A DNA stretch of 64,000 nt from Rhizopus arrhizus (Eukaryota; Mucoromycota; Mucoromycetes; Mucorales; Rhizopodaceae), in NCBI GenBank assembly GCA_024220505.1, contig JAKZZE010000039.1, forward strand, positions 62,001 to 126,000, given 5' to 3'. Of this stretch, positions 9,717 to 21,181 are shown in pieces. The position numbers were made by a program, and so were the translations under genes. The number at the start of each line of letters is the position of its first letter. The first letter of the stretch is position 1. Under the pieces are notes generated by a model that was not told the origin of the DNA, made no database searches, and was given only the letters and a program-made list of their open reading frames with translations.

Positions 9717-9874
9717 AATCTCTCTTATTAAATTGAGGGTTTTGTTTATAGTTAAAGGAATGTGCCATAAGGGCTGATAATGTCATGGCAATGCAGCATG
9801 TGGCCATCTGCATAATGCTTAAAGGGGTTTCGCCAATAGCATAGTACATATATTAATACCTACACTGTGAAAAG

Positions 9875-9882
9875 TATATAAA
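9875..9882 (+). promoter_or_regulatory. TATA box of gene G
   Basis: TATATAAA lies about 57 bases upstream of the ATG at 9939. It is kept unchanged in the second copy of this region near 56.3 kb, as is most of the surrounding 220 bases of upstream sequence. Confidence 0.6.
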
Positions 9883-9938
9883 CTCTGGACATGTATTATT
9901 AAATGAAATTAAATACATATTTTTGTGAACAAAACACT

Positions 9939-11760
9939 ATGATAAAAGTTTATATTGAATTACGATGCCCATCTTGCGACGATGAGACTTTTAGTGATCA
10001 AAGATGGCTGAGGATTCACATGGAAAAAAGACATAACATATTGATAACAGATTACCCTCGAGGTCGCAAACCGTTGAAACCGAATCATGAACTTGTGAAA
10101 ACTAAGGATTCAGATGCCATTACTCATTTTGGTTGTCCTGGATGCCATGAATACTTCGAATCAAATGAATCTCTTGCCAATCATATAACTACTATTCATA
10201 CCAAGAATAATGGGTAAGCAAAATTAAGAGAGTTTCTTTGTGATTACACACTTATCTTCCCTCAAGGTTGGTGACATTTTCAATGCCTTCGTGCTCTGTA
10301 TCAGACTCATCGTATTTAGCTGAAATCAACTCAACCGAAGAGCAATATAATGAAGTCAATTATCAGCTATCGTTCGATATTCGGCCTCCTAGCTGTAATG
10401 ATCGTTTTGTTGTGGAGAATGTTGATATCTCCAATTGTTTTTACAAATTTCAAATGTTTGTCATGGATCTCATTAAATCCAGTAATTTGCAGATGGAATC
10501 CCAAGTGCACCACCTTTTGTAAGATTGTATTTTATCTGAATATGGCAAAAAACTTATTCTTTATTTGTCCTGGTTGTTAGATCATTATCATCCATCTTGC
10601 TCTTGAAGAAAAACAGAAATCACCCTGATATGGAATCCTTCTTTCCTAGTGATGTGCTCAACAAGGTTTTCAACCAATGTCGCCTCGCTTGGAAATTAGA
10701 TGATGTTTTTCCAAACGACATCATGCTAAACTTGATGCAATTATCTTGGGTAACATGAAAATAAAAAAAAAGACACCAACGCTTACCATTTCCTACTTAG
10801 AACCTTTCTTCCGGCTCAATGGATCGTATTGGTGTATCTTCTGCCTTAATGACGACTGCCAAGGCAACAGCCAATCGCTTGGATCGAAAAATCATCCTAT
10901 CCATTGGACAACTGTAAGATGCGATCGCTACACAGAGCGTAATAAGTATAACTGATCGTTTAATATTCGCACGTAGTCTGCATACTCTGCCTATGGAAGC
11001 CATTATGGAACCGACAAATGAATCAGAGCTTATTACAAGATACCTCCTCCCTGCATTCCAAGCACTTTTTGATGATGACGAACGCGCGACTATGATAAGA
11101 TGGTAAGTTTTAATGAATGACCGTTACACATTTGAATTAATTTTGTTTGATAGGACTACGACACAGTCTGTGGACGTCAAAAAATCATCATCATCAACAA
11201 ACAAGCCAGATTGCATAATATCGATCATCAAAGGCAATTATTACAAATGCAACCTTGGGTTTGGCGAGGTTAAGTCACCAATGGAGGTTGGTAACCATAT
11301 TGCAGTGAACAAAGATCTTTTTAGATTGGGCACATTTTGTAAAGCTGCAATTGACGCTGACAAGCTGAGTGCCTGTTTGGCACTACATGTAATTGGTAAG
11401 CAAAAAGATACCTGATAAATCACTGGATTCCTTTTTTTTTTATGAATTTCTGCAGGTTTCGACGTCATTTTCTACTTATTGGAACAACAAGTTGATGGTT
11501 TGTATACTATGACAGAAATATGCCATTTCACTGTGCCATCATCTATTGAACACATCCCTGCTTACCTGACAAATTGCAACAAGTTAAAAAACCTCTTATA
11601 TGTTTTTGAATCTCATTGCATTTCACTTATGGAACCTAGTGCCATTGAATCATTACAATTACGAAAACGAACTTCAGCAAGCTTTGTAGACGTGAATATG
11701 ACTTTGGAAAAAACAATCAACAGAAAACGTCGAAATGTCGTAAGCCATTTACCTCATTAA
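9939..11760 (+). CDS. Gene G: C2H2 zinc fingers fused to a PD-(D/E)XK-like domain, seven exons
   Basis: Exons 9939-10213, 10267-10518, 10581-10749, 10801-10913, 10977-11102, 11154-11395 and 11456-11760 join in phase to a 493-residue protein with no internal stop. The N-terminus has two zinc-finger-like units: CPSCDDETFSDQRWLRIHMEKRH, whose key residues are the paired Cys and His, and CPGCHEYFESNESLANHITTIH, likewise. The C-terminal half has ELITRYLLPAF, then KPDCIISI and LGFGEVKSP (Pro-Asp ... Glu-Val-Lys), the spacing of a restriction-endonuclease-like core. The ATG at 9939 was chosen because an earlier in-frame ATG at 9903 is not kept in the second copy at 56.2 kb. A nucleic-acid-directed nuclease is plausible; this is inference. 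Confidence 0.78.
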
Positions 11761-11791
11761 TGCGCCCTTATTTCGTTTGTCTCATACTTCG

Positions 11792-11797
11792 AATAAA
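11792..11797 (+). terminator. Polyadenylation signal of gene G
   Basis: AATAAA lies 32 bases after the TAA stop of gene G, followed by T-rich sequence. Confidence 0.55.
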
Positions 11798-11932
11798 GTC
11801 TTCATCAAGCTTTTTTTTTAAAAAAAACAGATAACTAGGAGGAGAATGGCGAGTATGATGAGCCAATCAGAAAACGGGGAGGTTTAAAGACGAGTTTTTT
11901 CTTTTTTTCTTTTTTTTAGCCGCAAATTCGTT

Positions 11933-13284
11933 TTATAACTTTTCTTTGTTGAGACACTTGTTAAAGCATCTTGCAGAATGAGAAAAAAAACCTTTGAAGT
12001 CACTTGAACATAGACTATTGCAGGCCTCACTAATTCTAGTCATTAGCATTTCTTTTTCCAGAGCCTTATTTCGCTTCACTTTACTCTCGACAACAGACCA
12101 GAACTGCTCAATAGGATTCAATTCTGGAGAATACAGAGGAAGATATACATACCAGTATCCTCAAGAGTGAATATACTTTCCTATATCAGTAGTGCTATGG
12201 ATAGCATCATTATCCATGGTAAGGTAATGTCCCTTCATTTCTGGGTACTTGTCCATTTCATCAAGAGTAGCCTTTAAAAAGCTCAAATAATACTTTGTCA
12301 CTGTTCCAACACTATAACCATCAGTTATACTTCCTAGCTTCCTCTTTTTGATATGTTTTGAAACTCTCAAACTAACATTAATTAAGCTGTTTGCGGATAT
12401 TGCACCTAAAATTGATGTTGCGTTCGCTTTAGTTGTAGGTACTGTAACTATTGCAGGAGCCCCTTTCTTTGACCAAGCCATACCTCGTTTCAGATTAATA
12501 TGAAAGGCTAATTCATTAAGAAAGACACAATTTATTGTGAAATCCAGGTCAGTTTGTTGCCAATTTTGGACTTAATCGTACCTTTGTTGAATCTTTTCTT
12601 TGCTGTTTCTTTCTACAGGTTAGAACAAGGCCTGCTTAGTGGGTAGATTACATTGAATTGTCATGAAGTTATAGACAGTACTACGAGGGATGTTGAGGTA
12701 TCCAAAGTTTTGCATTAAATGCTCAACTACTTCAGTTAAGACAGCAAAAAGATCCTCATCCATGTAACTCAAAAGAAAATCCATATGCTCATCTCCAAGA
12801 ATACGACGTCGTCCTGGTTTTTCTTTTTTTCGGAAATACTTTCAGGATTTTCATAATAGCATTTGACCCATCTCTAAGCTGCACGACTATGAATATCTAA
12901 TTGTCTCGCGGCAGCGGAAGTACTTAAGCAGTTACTAAAAAATAGGTGAAAAAATCTCATTTTCTCATCAGCAGAATAAAATCTATAGCGTCGCTTGTTG
13001 CATAACTCCATACCAACGCCATTGTTGCTCCCGTCTGAAAATGGATGCATTACAGGATTAGAATATCTTTCCAGAGGTTTATTCATTAGGAATTGAGTAC
13101 GAGAACTTGCTGTTTTTATAACGAATAGCTCTTCGTCAGCAACAAAATCCAACGACTCAACTCCGTGCTCATCAACAATATATCCTTGTTCATCTACGTA
13201 AAGAAATTGCATGCTTATTTCGAATGTCTGTAAAATAAACGGAGCCCAAATGACTTCATTGTTGGACAGAAATATTTTTCGCAC
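11933..13284 (-). pseudogene. Tc1-like DD34E transposase, heavily decayed
   Basis: On the minus strand an N-terminal helix-turn-helix region (LSTSAAARQLDIHSRAA, near 12890) is followed after several stops by MAWSKKGAPAIVTVP, the second Asp in YLTMDNDAIH and the Glu in PLYSPELNPIEQFWSVV. There are 34 residues between Asp and Glu. At least three stops or frameshifts separate the pieces. It is closest to the relic at 61.5-62.5 kb (SMAWPKKGAPAVVTVP). No clear terminal repeats were found. It sits directly after the 3' end of gene G in tail-to-tail orientation. Confidence 0.88.
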
Positions 13285-13370
13285 GACATCAAATTCTGTG
13301 GCCGCGACTTTACTTTCTGAAATGACTGTATAAAGGAGAGTTGTATGCTGCAGTCAGACCTGAAAAATCA

Positions 13371-13973
13371 GCAAATCTTCCTGGAACAAATTTTGGCACG
13401 CCTCAATTCTTCATCCAGCACGTACCATTCTATGGAGGCTTTATCATTCAAAGCTTCCTACACGCTCTCGTCTATATAAAATTATGCCTAAATATATCAC
13501 TGACGAAGGATGCTTGATGCGTGGGGCAATCGAAACAGATGAACACTTCTTGTGGTCCTGCCCAATTAAAATACCTATATGGGATACATTAACGCAAGGA
13601 TTCCTTGTTCAACCTTCGCTACTCTCTTTTGATCAAATAAATCGACCAGCACAAATAACAACCAAAACATTATCGTATTGGAAACTTGACGGCTTTCATG
13701 TAGGTGCTTGTTGGGTTTTGAGTCTACGGTGATTACGCTGAAAATATATTTTTGAAGACACACCTTTCTGACCAAATGAAGCAACAGCAAGAGCCACAGC
13801 ACTACTTAGACGAATCTACAATGAAACTTTACATTGTCAAGAAATGTAGAAACATTACAATTCATTATCGGAATAGTTATTTTATTGCTGTAATTTTCAT
13901 TATCTTGTAACAGCATTTGTCTGGAGGCGGCACTAGAGTAAACTCTTCATACAAAAAAAAAAAAAAAAAAAAA
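13371..13973 (+). mobile_element. 5'-truncated LINE, 3' end only
   Basis: The only coding remnant is the C-terminal zinc knuckle region of a LINE reverse transcriptase (CLMRGAIETDEHFLWSCPI, Cys-x-His-x-Cys pattern). The piece ends in about 21 A. A 16-base target duplication flanks it: CAGACCTGAAAAATCA at 13355-13370 and CAGACTTGAAAAACCA at 13974-13989, differing by two transitions. This is a typical truncated target-primed insertion into what appears to be a gag-like sequence. Confidence 0.85.
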
Positions 13974-13989
13974 CAGACTTGAAAAACCA

Positions 13990-14722
13990 CCTAAAGTAGC
14001 TAAAGGAATCCCATATAAGAAAGCCAGACCAACTCCATGAGAAAAACAAACAAGGACGCTGGCTATTACTAGAAAAGTCATTACACATCAACACTTTGAA
14101 GAAATCAACCTACGTACTACAAATTAAATAATTACAAACAATAGTAATGACACGGATATGGATCTTCCTGTAGAGGAAATTAAAAGGAAACTACCTCCAC
14201 AAAGGACAAAAAGAGAACAGCCTGCAAATATATCAGTACGAGATCTGACAAATACTACACCTAAATTCAGCAAAAAACTACTTAGTGCCTGCAGACCAAA
14301 AAGAAAGATACTCGATAACCAAGTACCTCAGCAGACAATGGCAGTAATTGAATATGATGATATGGATATCATAGCTGTATATTCAAAAATCAATATTGGA
14401 AATCGCAGAGCAAGGATCCTAGTAGACTGTTTGGCAGCAAAGACATGCATGTCAAAGGCTTTAGCAGATACTTTGCAATTGAGTATAGATGCTGCATCAG
14501 AAAGCGTCTTTACCCTAAGAAATGGAACAAAGCGACCTGCATTAGGAATTATCTATAGGGGGTGTTGTTGTTATGAAAAGTATTTTGATTGTTTATCTTA
14601 TTGTCACAGTTGTTTCAGTAATATCAAGTGCAATAATCATGAAGGAAGTGTATGTTGGTTTTGCTTTAATAGGTGTTCCTCAGCAAGAATCATTTAGCTT
14701 TTTCACATTGTTGCAGCGATAG
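13990..14722 (+). pseudogene. LTR-retrotransposon gag-protease fragment
   Basis: A 179-codon reading frame at 14158-14697 contains ARILVDCLAAKTCMSKALADTL, which lines up with the retropepsin active-site region of Ty3/Ty1-like elements but has DCLA where D-(S/T)-G is required, so the protease is dead. The preceding 170 bases are Lys/Arg-rich and look like the end of a gag. After about 14550 the frame shifts and a hydrophobic stretch follows. No reverse transcriptase is present. Degenerate fragment; the exact superfamily is unclear. Confidence 0.55.
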
Positions 14723-15059
14723 TACTGCTGATCACTTACTGAAGTATTATGAAGGAGATAAGGAATTGGTAAGGCAAAAATTAAAAACCTTAAACAGATT
14801 CCATACGTGCCTTTTTTGCCAAGCGACTTTACTCTTTATGATGAAGATGGTGAAATTGCAGAGATGATATGTGTTAAAGACAAAAAAGAACTTAATAGTG
14901 TTAATAGTCACATTGAAAATACACTTATAAGGGTCTGACTTTAGAAATGTGGGGTTTTTAAAAAAGAAAAAATTATTAGTTCCTCTCCCTTTTTCTTAAT
15001 AAATAGTTGTTAGCTATTGACTTCTTACTGTTTTCATGTTATAAGTACCAAATATCGCA
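14723..15059. other. Spacer between gag fragment and gene relic B1
   Basis: Short open stretches only. No feature could be assigned. Confidence 0.4.
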
Positions 15060-16092
15060 AACTTTCAAACTGAAGCAATTACGTGGAGTCCTTTAGAGAA
15101 CAAGTTTTTTTCGACTATTGCAATCATATTGACTGATTTCTGGGGTTTGTTCCAAGGACGTGAATTCAACAAAATGCACGAAAGAACCTTCTGGGCAGAA
15201 TACGTCATACCCCTATTTAAGCATTTCTGTATTATGAATGAAGGATTTATATTTAGCTGGTTAGTGATTAACTTGTTGATTGAAATATGTTTGCAGTATA
15301 CTAACATTGTTAATATTATGTATAAGGTGCGAATCCATGATGTTATCTCATAATAAAAGTCAAATAATACCTGGTGTCTGGAACAACACCACAGAAAAGC
15401 TCTTTAGCGATGGTGTAGGACGTAAAGATGGCTTTGAAGTGATTATTATGGAGTCTTCTGGTCCATATTCTGTTGAATACATTGAACATTCTCTTGAAGA
15501 TACCTGGAAACTCATAATCCTGACAACAATTCTCTAAGAAATGAAATACTGAAGTACCAAGACGCTTCAATTGAAACGGCAAAAGGTTTATCAGCATTTG
15601 GAATCCAGTGCATCTGTGATAAGATCACTTTAATAAAAACCAGTCTTTTTGGTCCTGCCAAATGGCAAGTTGTTGAATTACGAAGTGCAACCATCCCTGT
15701 CACTTGGGATTCGAGGATGAATTTAATGTCAGTTTTTGAGTTGCTGGCCACTCTTCAGGTAAAAATCTTTAACTTTAAAAACCCTGTTATTTTTACTTAA
15801 TTATTTTATTCTGTTTTTCAGTATGAATATGACCAACAAAAGGATACATTGAAGAAATTGCGACAAGAAAACAACTTGGCCCAGTTGATGAAAAGGAGAG
15901 TGTGCGATATCAGTTTGAGAATGCAGATCTTCTGGAATAAATGTTTATACTATTTCTTATACCTTTATTTTATGCAAGCATTATATTAAAACTGGTAATA
16001 TACATGTATTTATATGCTATGTACTATTAAACAAGATTTTGCATATTTTTACCTACTGAAAAAAGACATTTCATTTTCTTTAAATTTTAGAG
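15060..16092 (+). pseudogene. Gene relic B1 (R-K-D-G ... M-E-S-S-G family), 5' truncated
   Basis: Starts abruptly at 15060, where similarity to relic B2 (33584-34462) begins. Exon 1 reads ILTDFWGLFQ and ERTFWAEYVIPLFKHF. It splices at GCTG/GTTAGT to an exon with CESMMLSHNKS and GVGRKDGFEVIIMESSGP. A frameshift just after SLEDTWKL is shared with B2, so it predates the duplication or marks an unrecognised intron. A later exon starts at YEYDQQKDTL after a 63-base intron. The Asp ... Glu-x-Ser-Gly pattern is the same as in genes C and D. The family is not one I can name. Confidence 0.62.
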
Positions 16093-16116
16093 TTCAGCAT
16101 CAACGTGTATAAACTA

Positions 16117-17441
16117 ATGAAAGTACTTTCTCTTTATATCAGTCCTGAATCTAACAATACCATTAGATCTGGAAACGGAATTTCTCCTAGACCTTATTTA
16201 GACAGGGATTTATATAATAGACACGTGGAAAATCATGAAGTCGAGGAATACCCTCTCCCTCCAACATTATGTAAACACCTTGACGCAGCAATTGATTCCG
16301 TAACTATTTGCATTTTATATATTGCAAATTATAACTGTTTTCTAAAGAATCATAATATTTGTTGATGTAGGATAACTTAATCCAATTCAAAAAAGAAATG
16401 AGAAAAGTTTCGACATTAATATCGTTAAATGAAGAACGAAAACAAAATGAAGGAGAATACTTGGAGTTTCTTGAAGAGTTTCTCACTCAAGTGTAAACTA
16501 TATGTTTCTTTTGCTTCCATTTGCACAGATTGACTGTTTTTTTTATATAGATACAAGGCCTATGAAGCCCCTATTGATCATGACTCAGATGAAGATGCCT
16601 TCAATCAGCTATTTACATGGCTATACCTCCATTTAATCGGGAAAAGTATCAATTCTCATGACTGCAAAGGATATTTTGTACAAGGGCAGCCATTCTTGGA
16701 GAGTATGAGCCATCAATTGAAGGCTACAGGCGTTTCTGTAAATGAAAAATCGCAATACAAAACTGATGGTATGATAAAACTTTTCGGATTAAAGAACCTG
16801 GAACTTCTTTTACTTGAAACATCTGGTCATTTCTCAAACAGTGACAACGTTAAAATTAAATTAGACCATCACAAAGGTATCTATGGTATCCTTGCGATGC
16901 TTAAATGCATTGCTGATAAATATTCGTTTGCTTCTGTTGAAAAGTTCAGTCGGGTAAAAGTGGTTTACTTGCATGCTGCCGGTAATGTATTATTTTTGTC
17001 AAATATGTAATCATTTCTAATACTGTTTGGGTATTGTGAACAGAAACCAAGCTGCACTTATGGAGTTTGCACTATCAACCTGATGGGTTCTTTGATCTCT
17101 GGAGAGAGTCGTGCTTACAAATCCAACCACACTTTGAAGACAGGATGGTATTCCTACCACAACTAATTAAGTTTTGCTGGAATACAAAGGTAATAAGCTT
17201 ATTTGAATGAATTAAAAATAATAAATAACATTGTAAATAGTGCTTATTGGAACAAGCAGTAAACAACATTGCTGAGTGTAAGAATGAGCATCAAGAAATC
17301 AGCTCTAAATACAGATACAATCCCGAAATGACTACCCATCTCGGAAGTATCATCAATCCTGTCATATTGAAACTAACTAAAGAAGAAGATAGCGTTGGTA
17401 TGGGCAATCTTGGTCCAATCTATTCCCTTCCTCATTATTGA
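16117..17441 (+). CDS. Gene C: five-exon protein with T-D-G ... L-E-T-S-G motif
   Basis: Exons 16117-16299, 16371-16492, 16551-16981, 17044-17189 and 17241-17441 join in phase to 360 residues without a stop. The start at 16117 is the first ATG in the open exon; an upstream exon cannot be excluded. Central exon 3 shows QYKTDGMIKLFG and LELLLLETSGHFS, then DHHKGIYGILAMLKCIADKY, followed in exon 4 by LHLWSLHYQPDGFFDLWRES. Asp and Glu are spaced as in a PD-(D/E)XK core, but Ser replaces the usual Lys. Function unknown; a nuclease-like or nuclease-derived domain is inferred. It lies directly after relic B1 and before the left inverted arm. Confidence 0.72.
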
Positions 17442-17574
17442 TTTCTTTTTCTTTTTCACTGTTATTAAAGTTGTTGCTTTTTAATATTTTAAATGAGCTA
17501 AAAAAAAACGGGAACTTCATGTAGCATATTAGGGATATTAAATAAAGATCTTTCGTTCATATAAAGACTTATAT

Positions 17575-18400
17575 TATAATCGTCTGATATTTTCAGTTAG
17601 GAGAATATTTTAAATACGGATTTTTTTAACAGTTTCTTCTTCTCATGGAATCATCACCAATTAACTGCATTCTCAAAATCGTTAAACTTGTTTACAACAG
17701 AGGTAAATATACTTATAAACGCTTTCATAAGCATCTAATGTATTTAAAAGAAACTATAATTACTATAGAACTATAATTGATCAATTGTTAACATAAATTT
17801 CATTCACATTTATTTATTTTTGCAAGTCCTCTTTTCTTCATGAACAAACACAGCTACGCATGAGTAATATAGCTCTGCGATATCTAAGTACCATGCTGTA
17901 GGACTTTGTAAGGCATGGGGGTAGTGTTAGCTGTGAACGTTCTCCGTAGACTTGGTAGATATCCTTAGCTACGACGCAGCAAATGAAATAGTATGAAAAT
18001 GTAGAGTGCTGACTTGCTTGCTCGCCAAGTAAGGTGTCTATCGAGAACGTTTGCCTTGAAGTTATTCTTGTTTGACGCTTGCAAATTGATATTTTCAGTA
18101 TACTAATGCTACTTTGCTTTGTTATATTTATAGAACAAAGATCAAGGAATATGGAATAGTTTGTGGTAAAAGTATACTTGTTTTTTTTACACAATTCTGA
18201 TGTGGACAGTACATGAAACTATTCTGTGGATGAAATAGAAAATGATATCAACAACCGAAATGAGGACCGTTTATCTCTTTAGATAACATTGTTCATTTTG
18301 GTGCTTGCTCAAACACTACCCTAAAATGAACCTACGAGAATGTCCAAATTTTCTCAATCATTGTTCAGCAAACAGTAGAAAAAGCACCAAAGGTCTAAAG
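17575..18400. other. Arm segment without a supported gene
   Basis: A possible plus-strand exon (17631-17703, reading FLLLMESSPINCILKIVKL between AG and GT) is the only coding-like stretch and resembles no identified gene. The 118-codon minus-strand reading at 17838-18194 has no recognisable features. Confidence 0.4.
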
Positions 18401-18440
18401 TAATATATTTTTTCTCTCAAAAACCCTCTATATGTATATT

Positions 18441-18728
18441 ATTATGGATAATACCCCAACCACAAAACGGTAAAATGTTTTGGAAGCAGTTCGTGATAAT
18501 GGACATACTGCATTGTTTTTACCACCATACTCGCCTTTCTTAGATCCAATTGAAGAGTGTTGGTCAAACATTAAGGGAAAAGTACGTAAAACGCCCCTTT
18601 TGAAGAGCGAAATCATTGCTGACAGAATTGAAGAGGCAGCTAAAAAAGTTACAACTAAAGACTGTCAAGGTTGGATCCGCCACTCACGAATGTTATTTAC
18701 AAAGTGTATGAATATGGAAAGAATATAA
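18441..18728 (+). pseudogene. C-terminal fragment of a DD34E transposase
   Basis: Reads IIMDNTPTTK, a stop at 18471-18473, then NGHTALFLPPYSPFLDPIEECWSN. With 34 residues between Asp and Glu it is a Tc1-like tail. The first catalytic Asp and the DNA-binding part are missing. An identical copy lies on the minus strand at 39265-39553. Confidence 0.85.
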
Positions 18729-18839
18729 GTTTACAATTAATAAATTTAGTTTTTGTCAAATGCTATAACTTTTTTTTTTTTCTTGGTATGTATATTGGTG
18801 GTCAACAATTTCTACTGTTGATCAAAAATTAATAACGTT

Positions 18840-18893
18840 GGCGAAACAGAGACGAAGGATGTGATTATAGGCTCTCAAGCCGCGCTTTTATTC
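18840..18893. repeat. DIRS-like terminal sequence after gene D
   Basis: On the minus strand, immediately after the gene D stop, the sequence ATAAAAGCGCGGCTTGAGAG and then TATAATCACATCCTTCG closely parallels the right end of the DIRS element (ATAAAGCGTGGCTCTGAGAG, TTATCACATTACTCG). It may be a diverged DIRS terminus. Confidence 0.5.
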
Positions 18894-20034
18894 TCAGTTA
18901 TAATACAATAAAAACGTTTTTTCAAATCCAATCCTAAGTTTTCTTTCATAAGTTGCTTTGACACATGTTGGGTTTCGCAAAGATCATCCTATGCATGAAA
19001 AAAAAAAAAAAATGAAAGTCAGAAAATGAAATGGGTGGATTTTTTTTAACATACAAACAGTGTAGCTACAAGTTCAAGGTATTGAACAAGTAAGATACGA
19101 TCATGCCAGGAAGAAGAAAGTGTTGCCGTTCGTTTCTCGATAAAGCACCAACTTTTTTGATCGTTCATAAATAACTCTGACAAGGTGACTTGGTTCTTGA
19201 TTATTTGAATCGCGAAGACCTTTAGTTTCTTGAAAGTAGCTATGGATGAGTTTTTGTTCAGAACGGCTTCTTTATTCTGAGAAGAGACACCACACACCAG
19301 TAGCTTCAAACAGTCTTCGATTGTATGCACAGTACATTCTTTCAGCTGGCCACTATTTAGAAAAAAAGAAAGAATGAAATTAGCTTGAGAAAAAAAAAAA
19401 AACATATAGCTAGTCACCATTACCTTGACACTTCGACAATAACAATTTCCATATTGTTTGAAGTCTTCAAAAAGCCAAGAGCATCAACATACTTGCCAGG
19501 ACGCTGGTTGTAGTCGGATTCACTTATTTCCAAATGCTTGTTTGAAGTGAATTCAATTTCGCACCTAGAAGAAAAGAATAATTTTTTAGACAATAGCTTT
19601 TTTTTTTTCTTTCTTTCTTTTTGTTTTACCATTTGAATTCAACAAAACCTGTGATCTTTGATAATGACAACAACGATGGCACAATGTTTTCAATAAAAGG
19701 CGTTCTTTCATGATTTTGCGTCAAAAGAGATACGTTGCTGAACACAAGGTGGAATGATGTTAAAATGTACCGGATGATCTCCAACAAAGCAGTTGCTTTA
19801 TCTGTCAACCCATCAGTCCCTGCTGTCCATACTTGTTGTACAAAAGATTCAGTATTGTCATTTTCTAGATGGTGTAGGATGTGTTCGAGCAATCCATGGC
19901 TACGAAGAGATCTGTTTTCACATTGGTGCCGTTCATAAGTTTTGTAGCTACCCATTGTGATGGGATTATCCGATACAAAAGATGTTCCAAAATATATTAG
20001 GCTTTTCAATGTATCCAATTGAGCTTTACGAATC
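18894..20034 (-). pseudogene. Gene D, left-arm copy: four exons with V-D-A ... E-V-S-S-G motif, 5' end missing
   Basis: Minus-strand exons 20034-19630, 19564-19424, 19352-19055 and 18988-18894 join in phase and end LLYYN-stop. Exon 2 has QRPGKYVDALGF and EIVIVEVS, and exon 3 continues SGQLKE, giving Asp ... Glu-Val-Ser-Ser-Gly. The reading frame has no stop, but the 5' end abuts a DIRS-like sequence at 20037 and no ATG is available (only GTG), so the true first exon is lost. The right-arm copy at 37955-39099 encodes the same protein. Nuclease-like core inferred from motif only. Confidence 0.65.
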
Positions 20035-20036
20035 AC

Positions 20037-20275
20037 GCAGTTGCCTCCGTTTCAGGTTCCGATGAGGTGGTAAAGGCTCTTTCGTGCCACGCTTTATTTT
20101 CAGACAATAATTAATAAACAAAAAAAATTTTGAATTACTATTTCTCTAGATCTTTGAGCTCTGTCCACACTCATTTTTTCTATTAACCTTGGGTGGGAAA
20201 TAATAGTGAAGAAATCCAGCTGAAAGCTGAAGGGCGGGTGACCACCTCATCTTCACCTTCCACTCCGGCAACTGT
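20037..20275. repeat. Short DIRS-like element upstream of gene D
   Basis: The block is framed by imperfect inverted ends, AATCACGCAGTTGCC at 20030-20044 and GGCAACTGTGTGATT at about 20261-20275. Inside, CTTTCGTGCCACGCTTTATT matches the DIRS left end (GAGCCACGCTTTATT), and GATGAGGTGGT recurs inverted as ACCACCTCATC. It looks like a deletion derivative that kept only DIRS-type ends. Confidence 0.5.
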
Positions 20276-20452
20276 GTGATTAAATCTTGTCTTTCGCCAA
20301 TTATATTTTTATTAACCGACAACCATTTTTTTTAGAACCGCCAATTTGATTTTTTGCAACCGGCAATTGCATTTTGCTGTAACTGACAAAATTCACCAGC
20401 CGGACTGTATAGTATAAGGTGGTCGTTGTAAACTGTAAGGCGTTCGTTATAA

Positions 20453-21037
20453 CCTCCAAGTGGTCACTTTTTTGGAAAATGCCTGTTTCGCCTGAAAGCC
20501 GGTCTTTATGGTATCGTCTATTCCATCGTAAACTCTATAGCCAATCACTTCTTTCAAGATTTGATAACGGTTTGACCTCTTCACAATGTAAATTTTGTTC
20601 TGCCAACACTGAAGACTTACAACACCTCTTCGTGCGCTGTTCTATGAAATGGAGAGTATGGATAGATGCCTTCAATTTCTTTAGTCCACACCTCACTTTC
20701 ACTCAAGACGATGTATGCTCAATTCTCTGGTCTTTTCAGCAGTTTACTTTTGTTGACAACACTGATCTCTGGACTCTCAGCTGCTGTGTGCTCTCCGATA
20801 TCTGGCGTGCCCATTGGAGATTTACTATTGACGGCTTTCCTTTTATTGATAAACAGTTGGTCACTCGTGCTATGTCGCAGTTTGCCACCCTCACAAGGGG
20901 CAGACTCGATCTTGACTAGCATGTTCAATCGCCTACACTCTGTTCCGTTTGGTTCATACCGCTCTCAGACGTGTGACTCCTATTATAATTTATAAATAAA
21001 AATAAAACTATTTATTTACAAAAAAAAAAAAAAAAAA
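20453..21037 (+). mobile_element. 5'-truncated LINE in left arm, with 16-bp target duplication
   Basis: Encodes only the C-terminal tail of a LINE reverse transcriptase (SRSLWYRLFHRKLYSQ, then the knuckle CKFCSANTEDLQHLFVRC), ending in GTGTGACTCC, AATAAAA-rich sequence and poly(A). AAGGCGTTCGTTATAA flanks it on both sides (20437-20452 and 21038-21053). The same insertion with the same flanks is present inverted in the right arm. Confidence 0.9.
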
Positions 21038-21119
21038 AAGGCGTTCGTTATAAACTGCAACGATTTAAATTTCGCCGTTTTATTCTTGTTTGTTACGATA
21101 TGTTTTTTGGTTTTTATGA

Positions 21120-21146
21120 TTTTGTGTTGTTTTTGGTTTTCAAGCA

Positions 21147-21181
<35 letters not shown>

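Noticed and set aside
17838..18194. Minus-strand reading of 118 codons repeated in the other arm
   Set aside because: The composition is unlike a protein, there is no motif, and it is preserved only because the arm is duplicated.
20030..20040. GTG at 20036 as the start of gene D
   Set aside because: It lies at the boundary with a DIRS-like sequence. A GTG start is unlikely in a fungus, so the 5' exon is judged lost.
20419..20920. LINE fragment reading starting at 20419
   Set aside because: The first dozen codons come from the flanking target duplication. The LINE itself starts at 20453.
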